Positions 35,193-46,689 of a stretch of 64,000 bases of DNA are shown piece by piece (within the stretch, counting starts at the first letter, position 1; the number at the start of each line of letters is the position of its first letter). The notes under the pieces were generated by a model, which worked only from the letters and a program-made list of their open reading frames with translations, did not search any database and was not told where the DNA came from. This DNA is from Blepharisma stoltei (Eukaryota > Ciliophora > Heterotrichea > Heterotrichida > Blepharismidae), in contig CAJZBQ010000013.1 of assembly GCA_914767885.1 (NCBI GenBank), forward strand, positions 310,001-374,000. The letters are read 5' to 3'. The translations under genes were made by a program, and so were the position numbers.

Positions 35193-36014
35193 CTATCCAA
35201 ATGGCACATAGCTTTTTCCTCCAGGAGGGTTTTTCACCTTCACTGAGGTTTTCGTTGTCTTTTTCCTTTCTTCAGCTTTTCTCTCTTCACCAACTCTAAA
35301 TCTTCTTAAAATTTCTTCCTCAGCTTTTTTTCTTTGATTGGTTTCGTCTAACTCCCCCCCCCCCCCTCCGTGAGCGAACAAAAAAATTTTGTTCGCTCAC
35401 GGAGGGGGTTAATTTTTTTTTTTTAAAAAAAAATTTATATATAAATTTTATATAAAAAATATTTTTTTCGAAATTTAAAAAAATCCTAATTTGCAAAAAT
35501 TGGGAAGCAAATATTAATTTAATTTGCAAAATTTATGTTTTAAAACGCAATTTTTTTTAAAATTTAAACAGAATTAGCTCTAGATTTCATTATACTAATT
35601 ATCACTTATATATCAAAATTTTTTTCCATTAAAATTTTTTCTATTAAAAAATTTTTGTTCACTCACGGAGGGTGGGTTTTTGGTCAAAAAATGGCGATTT
35701 TTCTAATGGTTTTGTTCGCTCACGGAGGGGAGGGGGAGTAAGTTCTTTTTTTCTTCTTTGATAATTGGATTATTGCTAATAATATCAGTATTTCTTGTTT
35801 CTCTTCCCATTGATGGCGGCAGTACTCCTGCTGGAGTTTCGCCTCCTTTTTTAGTTTCTTCTACATGGATTATGCTATTTTCTTTACCTGTAGGCTTTGC
35901 AGAGGCATTGTTTTCATTGCTCCACCCAAATGCAAACGATGAACTTCCACCAGGCGGCTGTTTGACTTTTAATGACGCAAATTGAGCTTGGTAATTTTTC
36001 TCTGCTCTGTTCAT
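35193..36014 (-). CDS. Jupiter/HN1 (JPT)-like microtubule-associated protein
   Basis: Without MITE 35349-35738 the CDS is 144 codons (143 aa), ATG 36012-36014 to TAG 35193-35195. Both ends carry the PPGG motif of the HN1/Jupiter family: VKQPPGGSSSFAFGW near residue 17 and VKNPPGGKSYVPFG at the C-terminus. Between them lie charged helices (QRKKAEEEILRRFRVGEERKAEERKK) and a Pro-Ser region. Jupiter proteins bind microtubules and are intrinsically disordered. The motif evidence is good but the protein is short, so the call is moderate. Confidence 0.75.
35349..35741 (+). mobile_element. MITE family 1 as IES
   Basis: 390 bp plus TAA duplication (35349-35351 and 35739-35741). Removal joins KEEKKNL to DETNQRKK. 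Confidence 0.93.
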
Positions 36015-36165
36015 TTTATAATTTAAATAATTTTCGAAAAATATATTTAAAATACTTATAGCTAGCAATAACCTAAATCGCTGATAGACCTAAAGAGCAT
36101 TTTATGCATAAATAAAATAAATATTTCAAACAAAATATGAGAGAAATGTTATTTGTACCATCAAT

Positions 36166-37200
36166 ATGGAAATTCATACTGACCCAGTTAATGCCTCTCT
36201 CGACAATATCCCTACAGCTTCTGTGCTTTCAGAAAATCTTTGGTCTAAAAAATCAATCATAGAATCAGAAAATTCAAAAACTCCAAATCTAATAGAAAAA
36301 TCTGGCTGACTTCAAAAGAAATCTTCCCATTTAATAAAAAGATGACAGTGAAGATTTTTCGTGCTTAAAGATCACAAACTATTATACTTTCACAGCCAGA
36401 CCGAAAGATTGCCATCTGCTACAATAAATTTTAATCAAGTCACAATCAATATCCAAGTTTTAGAAACCAAAAATAGCCCAGAATTAATTTTAATACCACT
36501 GAACTCAAAAAGAATTTTTCACCTACGAGCTTCTTCAATGGATGAAATTTTGCCTTGGGCAACTGCAATAATTCAGCATATTGAGCATTCTAAAGGAAAT
36601 TTACATACTTTATCCCATATCAGTTCACAAAAGAAGTTTTGAAGAATTGCTCGGATTTCACATCAAGAATTTTTAGATGAAGCAAGCAGTGGAGATATTT
36701 TATTATTTCAAAGCAAAAGTCTCCCATCTACAATTCAAAGAAAGCTTGTAGGGAGTAAATACGATCATGTTGCGTTAATTATAAACCTTAAAGGAACAAT
36801 TATGATATTAGAAGCAACAAGGGTGCTAGGTGTAAATGTTCTTGTATGAGATGAATTTATTGATAAAAACTGGCACCTTTTATATTCAAAAATTGTTTAT
36901 AGAAAACTATCTGTGGAAAATCCAGAAAAAGTCCATGACAAAATTGCTGAATTTTGTGATGAAGTCGTCGGTAAAAAATTTAGATTTAAATTAACAAAAA
37001 GAAGAAAAAAAAATAACGGGCAAGGACAAGAAGGCTTTTTTTGCTCGGAATTAGTAGCGGCAGCTTATCAAAGGATTGGAATAATGAAGAGCGATGTAAT
37101 TCCGTCTTATTTTTGGCCTTCATATTTTGCGGATGATAAAAAGCTGCCTTTAATTGATTGTGCATTATCTCAGGAATTTATTATTGATTTTGATCTGTAG
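36166..37200 (+). CDS. PH-domain protein with a papain-like hydrolase-type domain
   Basis: 344 residues, ATG 36166 to TAG 37198-37200, with five TGA codons read as Trp. A PH domain covers about residues 45-150: KSGWLQKKSSHLIKRWQWRFFVLKD is the classic opening with two TGA-encoded Trp, and the C-terminal helix is SSMDEILPWATAIIQHIE. The second half (GDILLFQSKSLPS..., KYDHVALIINLKG, then FFCSELVAAAYQRIGI) matches NlpC/P60-type cysteine hydrolases of the YiiX/lecithin-acyltransferase group: His in YDHVA, Cys in FFCSELV. The PH domain probably targets it to phosphoinositide membranes; activity is inferred. Confidence 0.82.
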
Positions 37201-37377
37201 TTTTCCACAATGAGTAGAAGCTAATATTTATTTAAATATCCCTTTAGGATTTGATTCTCAGCATCTAGCACCGTTAAAAAATTTGTTTTATTTAGAGAAA
37301 ATATTGATCTTATATTTTTTTTTTAATTAATCAATTATATTATTATAAAATATCTCATTAATTTATAAATAATCGCA

Positions 37378-38601
37378 ATGTTCAATGTATTTTCGTATGA
37401 TCAAAAATTAAAAGAAAGAACAGAAAAAGAAAAAGAAATTCAGAAAGCATATAAACTTAGACAAAGAAATTTAAAAATAAGGAAAAAGCTCAACGATAAT
37501 TATGATCATAGAATCAGCCAATTTATTGTCAGTATGGTAAAAAATCCTATACAAATCAATGTTTATCAAAAACCCCTTGAAACGGCTGGACGAACAACAG
37601 ATCCAGCTAAGTTTAAAGGTCACGCTCATCTTATACTAAAAGGCTATCAATCTGAAAGGCAAAGACTCGCCAATTCTATGAGGCATAACCAATTTTTAAG
37701 CTCAGTTCCATTAAATCTCTTACTTCTTTCCCATGTTTGCTTGATCAACGATGCAGTTTAAAAAAAAATATATAAAAAATTTAATATTAACCTAAATTTT
37801 TCAATCTAAATTTTTTTTATATGCTAGCCGAATGCAATGAAAGCAAATATGTTAGAAATCGAGTTGAAATTGCATATTATCGATTATACAGTAAAATGTC
37901 TAAGATTTATTACTATTAAAGATAGGTAACTAGATTTCAGATTGGGTTTTCTTTTTTTGCCGTCTAAAAAGCGTTTGATCAAGGATAGGGCTAATTTTCC
38001 AATTTCTAAGAAATTTTCAATTCTGTTGTTCGATCAAATATAGGAGGAATTAGAAAAATGGCGAGATAGAGATGAAGAGAAAGAGCTCAATGAAAGAATG
38101 TATTTTAAACCCAGAACTAATTTAGAAAGGGTTAAAGATGAGCTAATGACAAGGCATATAGATATCAGAGAAATAGGCGATGAATATAAAAATAAACCCA
38201 AGCCAAAGCTAGAGTTAAAAAAATCAGTTTCAAGTGAAGAAGAACAAAAAAATGAGAAAATTGAAGAGCTGGTAGGGCCAAAAGAAATATTTGCAAGTCT
38301 TCACTATAAAACCTATTTCAAAAGTGTAAAAAGCATCTTAACCACTAGAAGTTTGAATAGCTTGAGCAATAGTTCTCCAGAATTCGATCCTAGAATCATT
38401 AAGGAAATCAGAAAAGCAATGAAACCAAGTGATCTTAAACCTCAAGAACTCCCTATTTTAGCTGCTGAGTGCTTGAAGTCATGCGATGTACAGAAAGAAC
38501 CTAAAGAAGGGTTTTTAAGAGCTGGGCAAGGGAAATTGGTAGGAAATCCTGAGATTTCTGTTTATGAGACATATGAACTTCTTAATCGAATTTCTAAATA
38601 A
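37378..38601 (+). CDS. Coiled-coil protein, unknown
   Basis: With IES 37721-38050 removed the CDS is 298 codons (297 aa). Highly charged helices at the N-terminus (KLKERTEKEKEIQKAYKLRQRNLKIRKKL) and centre (LEKWRDRDEEKELNERMYFKPRTNLERVKDELM), and a Ser/Leu-rich segment (TTRSLNSLSNSS). No family is recognised. The ERMYFKPRTNLERV stretch spanning the junction looks continuous. 116 bp upstream of the MORN gene on the same strand. Confidence 0.75.
37721..38052 (+). mobile_element. Decayed family 3 element as IES
   Basis: 330 bp plus TTA duplication (37720-37722 and 38050-38052). Left end TACTTCTTTCCCATGTTTGC and right end GTTCGATCAAATATAGGAGG match the family-3 ends at 62662 and 63220 with substitutions. 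Removal joins VPLNLL to EKWRDRDE. Confidence 0.78.
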
Positions 38602-38717
38602 TTTATAATTATTTAAAAATAGTTTTGACATATTGTTATAAATAAGCCAAAGATAAATTATGGGTAAACAGTTTAGATGATAATTTCGTATTAATAGACT
38701 AGCCCTTTTGAGATAAT

Positions 38718-40226
38718 ATGGAAGAAGCCTGCTCATATCCTGATTGTAAAGTATCTCCCACATTTAGGTGCAGATGCAGCAATAATTTATTTTGTGCAGC
38801 TCATATAGGTGAACACATGCTAAAGCCTGGCTTATTGCATCTCTCAGAGACTCTATATATAAATATTGATCCTGAGACTAAAAACCATCTTATATCAAAA
38901 TTAAAAGAGATAACTTCAAGCCTCCTTAACATGGAAACACAACTATTTAGCACCACTAAAGCTATGATAAATTCAATAGAACAAATTACTTTGAAAAATC
39001 TAGCATTTATAAACGAATTGTATAGAAAATGTAACAAAATTATTTTATACTGTGAATCTGTGAATGGCATTAATAAAGCATGTGATATAGGGAAATTGGA
39101 TTATTATTTAATTAAAAGGCCTGAAGAAATTATTTGTGAACTAGCTGACTGAGAAATCCCTAAAGTGACCATAAAGCTTGATGATTTTACTAAGACTATT
39201 GACGGCTTAATCAGTTATAGCTCAATTTCTACAATTTTGCAGGGAAATATTATTGAAGAAAAACTAGAAATTGAAGAAGTTTCAGGATCTTATCAAGGAG
39301 AGTTTTGCAATGGATATCGGCATGGAAATGGAACATTAATCACACCAAATAATGATAAATATGTGGGTAGCTGAGAATTAGGCCACCGATCTGGAAGAGG
39401 AATATGTACCTATGCAGATGGCAGTGAATATAATGGTGAATGGCAAAATGATCTAGAGCATGGCCAAGGCACAAAAACTTGGAAAAATGGAGATATTTAC
39501 ATTGGAGGTTTTAAAAATGGCTCAAGAGAAGGGCTTGGAGAGATGATCTATGATAGCAAAATGAAAAACTATAAAGGAGAATGAATAAATAACAGAAAAG
39601 AAGGAAAAGGAGTGCTTAAAGTCACTGATGACTATGAATATGAAGGAGAATGGGTTGATGATTTCCCAGATGGCTCAGGAATTAAAAAATGGATTAAATC
39701 CAAAAATGTTTATAAAGGAGAGTTTTGCTATGGAAATATGACTGGAAAAGGAATTATGAGCTATGGGAATGGAGATTACTATGAAGGAGACTGAAGAGAT
39801 TCAATGAGACACGGAGAAACAGGGATCTTTGTATTTGAGGGTGGAGTTTATACAGGATCCTGAAATAATGATAAATGGCATGGAGAAGGAAAATTGGCAC
39901 TCCCTGATAAAAGCTGTTATCAAGGATTGTTTAGAGAAGGGCTTAGAGATGGATACGGAACATTAGAAACAAATGAAGGATGCACATATCAAGGTAACTG
40001 AGTAAAAGATAAAAAGGAAGGTTTTGGAATATTAAATGACACAAAAACAGGAGAAAAGTACGAAGGAAAATGGGTGAATGATAAAATGCATGATATTAAA
40101 GCAAAAGTAATCATGCATGGTGGAATTATTTTAAAAGGAGAATATAAAGAAGGAAATAGAGTTGGTAAATGGGAAATAGACTATCCAAACGGAAAAAAGA
40201 AAATTATTCGAATGAAAGCCAAATAA
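38718..40226 (+). CDS. MORN-repeat protein with N-terminal zinc-finger-like domain
   Basis: 502 residues, uninterrupted once TGA is Trp. The N-terminus (CSYPDCKVSPTFRCRCSNNLFCAAHIGEHM) has Cys/His spacing like a B-box or AN1-type zinc finger, then a coiled coil. About 12 MORN repeats follow (YQGEFCNGYRHGNGT, YNGEWQNDLEHGQGT, YEGEWVDDFPDGSG). TGA occupies the repeat's Trp in YVGSW, YKGEW, YEGDW, YTGSW and YQGNW, the clearest evidence for the code. MORN repeats bind membranes or organise basal bodies and axonemes. Confidence 0.93.
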
Positions 40227-40268
40227 TCTGAAAAATTGTTAATATATAAATTCTAATTTTTATTCTAA

Positions 40269-42237
40269 TTATACAGGCTTATTGAAGTACTCTTCCCCTG
40301 TGTCATTATGTGAACTCCTATTATAAGCTTCATTTAGCAGTGTATTTACCCCTTTTTCGTCAATTTCTCTCTTTTCTGCTGCCTTGGCCAATTTTTGCCA
40401 GTTTAGCTTTTCTTTTCCTTTTTGGAGAGTCTTCACAAAAAGTCGCCAATTTTTTGGAGAACTTTGATAAGGCTTCAGAGGTGTCAAAATATTCACAACA
40501 TCATCGCATGATAATAATTTTTCTTGCAATCTATCAAGAATTTCAATTACTAGCTTGTAAAAGAACGTTCATTTTAACTCAAAAAATTTTCCAAAAATCC
40601 AGTGTGATTCTTCAATAGGGACGAGACTGGTAAAAAGAGTAAAACATCAATGTTTATTTAACTATGATAATTAATATAAACTTATAGGCAAGCTGACTAT
40701 ATATTTCATTGGCAAGCAATGCAAAACCATGCTGTAAAAACATTTATTTAATATCAAATTAAGCTTTTACCATTTTATTTTAGAAACATCAATCAGTTGC
40801 AAACATTTGAACTGATACTCCATTCTGAACAAAATGGCTATATAAGTTTGGAAGCTGTTCAATCATTAAGAAATCCAAAATATGACAATGCTTTGCAAGC
40901 CCTGGAAATCCAGTCAAAAAGCTTTCCCTTAAATCATAATCTTCAGTCAGCCCTACAAAGAGCCAGAATGCATCGATTTCATTTGAGTGCCAAAGAAGCG
41001 TCGCAGCGATGAAATTCATTCCTTGAACATAACCAATTGTTTGGTTGTATTTTGAAAACGCAGTTAGAAGCCTTTTTAGCACAACTTTCCCATCTCCTCC
41101 AGTAAAATACTCATTCTCAGGAAAGGTTCTATTGGCATCTAACTCAATTTGTCGAACTGATGAGTTTAGGCTGGGTGTTTCGAGTGAAATCTGGATCAAC
41201 GTCGTATAAAGTTCTTTTCCGTTTTCAGGCATATTAAGGTGCTGAGTCCATTGTTTAGCAAATGGACACGAATCAACAATATCGGGATTGTAAGAGGATG
41301 AATTCAATTTTTTCTTACTCCCCCTTTAAATTGGAACAAAAAATTTTGTTCCAATTTAAAGGGGGGTTAAGAAAATTGTTTTCTTAAAAAAAATCAAATA
41401 AAAATTTTTTATAAAAAACAATATTATATAAAAATTTAAAACAAAACAATTTCAAAAATTTATCGAATTAGATTAATGATTTGTTTAATAAATGCTATTT
41501 ACTCTTTATCCTTTAAAGCAAAGCAAGATATAACTGAATTTTTTTTTATTGTTAATACGCCACTATTAATTTTATCAAAACTATTTACACAAAAATTATT
41601 ATTTTTCTTGATAAAAAAAATTTTGAAAATTTATCGATCAAAGTGCTAATTTTGTTTAAATAAGATGCTATTTACACTCAATGCTTTAAAATAAAGCAAG
41701 AAATAAGTAAATTTTCAATTTTTGTAAAGAATTTGCATTGAATTTATATCAAAATTATTAAAATAAAATAATATTATTTTTTATTTAAAAAAAATAAAAA
41801 TTTTTCAAAAAAAAAATTTTAGCAATTAAGGATAATAAATTTATTTAAATAAGATGCTCTTTATACTTACTTCTTTAAGCAAAAGCAAGATATAACTAAA
41901 TTTTTAATTTTAGCTACTAAGAATCATTTAATTTATATCAAAACTTTTTACATAAAAATTATGATTTTTATCTATAAATTTTTATTATAAAAATAAATTT
42001 TGTTCCAATTTAAAGAGGGTTAATTTACCAAAAAAATGGAAATTTTACCTATATTTTGTTCCAATTTAAAGGGGGGGAGTTAGAAAAAGTTTTCTGGCTA
42101 GCTTTGCAAGAGCATTGAGGATAATGAACCGGCTTTAAGTGGTCTGGCTCAGGAAAAGAAAACGTTGAATATTTGCTGAGAGTGTAGTCAGACTTTATGC
42201 CACTATAAGATGAAAGCTCAATATCTGGGTGGTCCAT
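40269..42237 (-). CDS. TBC-domain Rab GTPase-activating protein
   Basis: Removing MITE 41316-42080 and the 142-bp segment 40642-40783 leaves 354 codons (353 aa), starting MDHPDIELSSYSG. The TBC catalytic Arg is in ELDANRTFPENEYF (IxxDxxR) and the Gln finger in GYVQGMNFIAATLL; DAFWLFVGL and QMFATDW-CFTLFTSLVPIE follow in order. It should stimulate GTP hydrolysis by a Rab in membrane traffic. The junction ATDW/CFTLF is conserved in TBC proteins, so the 142-bp segment must be absent from the mRNA or the somatic gene. Confidence 0.9.
40642..40793 (-). other. Non-TA IES candidate, 142 bp, with 10-bp direct repeats
   Basis: Flanked by AAACATCAAT at 40642-40651 and 40784-40793. Removing one repeat plus the insert gives ATDW-CFTLFTSLVP. 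No TA pair in matching phase exists, and there is no GT...AG pair of intron size. Confidence 0.65.
41316..42082 (+). mobile_element. MITE family 2 as IES in TBC gene
   Basis: 765 bp plus TTA duplication (41315-41317 and 42080-42082). Left hairpin TTTAAATTGGAACAAAA; right end has two inverted copies. Removal joins QKTFS to KKKLNSSSYNP. Confidence 0.92.
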
Positions 42238-42633
42238 AATTTATTTAGATTTCGCATGCAATGGTTTAAATTAATTTCCTTTAAATTTAAAAATTATTAT
42301 CAAAGCAAGATTCTACATCATTGGAATGACGGCTCTGCTTATTTTATTGTCATTTACAATAAATAATATTAAAAATTCAAATTTGATATGTTAAAAATCT
42401 TTGCATCAAAACAAAATTAAAAGAGCTCTGGAAAAAACAAAGCTAAGCTTACCTTAAAGATATAGGCTTTGTAGCAGCTTTTCCTGCTGAGCCAATTTGA
42501 ATTTTCACTTATCATAATCCCGTCCATTTTGATTATAATTATTAGTCATATGCCCGTTTTTTCTTATCAGGCATTTATTTAATTCTCTATCTTATAAATA
42601 CAATTTCTATTAAAAACCAATAAATATCATTAA
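42238..42633. other. AT-rich intergenic region
   Basis: About 395 bp between two reverse genes. No recognised feature. Confidence 0.5.
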
Positions 42634-43722
42634 TTATTTCTTTATTTTCTTTGTAGAACCCCTTAGTGCTGATAGCGACAAAACTCCTCCAACTTCATGT
42701 CTTTTTCTCTTCAGATCAGTCATAGCTTTTCTTTTAGCTGCCAGCCTTGCACTTCTCCTCAAATAAGCTCCTTTTTCTAATTCTTTCTTATCTGTCTGAA
42801 TTGCTATTGATTTTCTTTCAATTTTTGGGGTAGAGCAGTCTCAAACTTGGCTTCCATCATCTGAGCATGCTTGTGTATTACTTTCCAGTATCATTAAATC
42901 TTCAGCAACTGCTGATTTAATAGCAAAATCTGATTCTTCAGTCAAAACAAAGTGATCAGAATACTCTTCTTCATGCCTTTGCTTTTTGACTGAGTCTATC
43001 TTTAATTTCACTTCAGTTCAAGTCAAATCAGGGCACTCTTCCCCTGATTCTTGAATTTTCACCCTTCTTGCAGATCTTTTAATTTGTTCATCTAAACTCA
43101 TTCCTGAGTATTCTATATTTCTAAATAAAGGGTCTTCAGATTTCAAAGGTGTATGGTTAATGCTCTCCTCAGCATTAATATTATCCTTATTTTCAGACTC
43201 TTGCTGAGAAAAATCCTTATTATGATTCCATACAATAGATCCAGGTGGGTGATTAGGAGGTGTAGGTGGCAATTCATATTCTTCGATAGGAAATTCCTGC
43301 ATCTCTTTTGGCTCCAAACTTTCTAAAATTTGATCTATTGTGTAGGTATCCATGTTTTGGCGGCACAATTCATTTTGGCCAATAATTTGATTTGGGGAAG
43401 CTGAAGTAAGGCTTTTTGGGGAATCGACTTCTAGCACAGGTGACATTAAAGATCCTAAAACTTCTTCTTGTTGCGAAGTATGCTCATCAAAATCAATTGT
43501 TATTTTATTTTTTAAAAAATTGTCTGCACTAGAAGACCTTCGAAAACTTTTCAGGGTTGTTTGGATATACCCAGGAGAGCCTTGTAGATGGCTTGCTCGT
43601 TTAGTTTTTGGGGCTTTTTTCGCCTTTTTTGCCATAATGGAGATGCTGATTTTGTTCTTTTTGATAAAATCAACTTTTACAGTGTTTCCTTGGGATAAGC
43701 TGCGCAATTTCTTTGTATTCAT
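42634..43722 (-). CDS. Unknown Ser/Pro/Glu-rich protein, probably nuclear
   Basis: 362 residues, uninterrupted with two TGA codons as Trp; start MNTKKLRSLSQG, stop TAA 42634-42636. Mostly disordered, with basic clusters (AKKAKKAPKTKRA) and, near the C-terminus, LRRSARLAAKRKAMTDLKRKR, which resembles a bipartite nuclear signal. There are several PP and SP motifs. I do not recognise the family. Confidence 0.7.
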
Positions 43723-44033
43723 AATTAATTAACTGAAAAATTAAATTTGTACGATTTAAAATACAAAGGACTTATTTAATAGGCAAGAATACTATAACGG
43801 AACAAAGGATATCAGTTAAGTTCTTTCAACACACCCAAATACTTTAGAAAACCAACTGGTTGTCTCTTTTCTTTTAGAAATCGGCCTGACATTTAATGAT
43901 TTTCTGTCTTGAAATTTATTTAAATTTCCTCCTTCTATAGATCTATGCAGTTTGAATAAATTATATTAAATTAAGTGCGATAATTCTTTTAAATGTCAAT
44001 TGCTCTATTACAAACACATTTATAAAATCGTTT
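43723..44033. other. AT-rich intergenic region
   Basis: About 310 bp; a short Lys/Phe-coding stretch near 43820-43940 is broken by stops. Nothing supported. Confidence 0.4.
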
Positions 44034-46656
<2,623 letters not shown>

Positions 46657-46689
46657 TCCAATGATATTTTAAGTAAGTAAGAATAATAA
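46657..46689. promoter_or_regulatory. 33-bp divergent intergenic spacer between two kinase genes
   Basis: The start codons of the two Aurora-like kinases are 33 bp apart on opposite strands. The spacer is AT-rich (contains TATTTTAAG). Any shared promoter must lie here or inside the coding ends. Inferred from position only. Confidence 0.4.
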
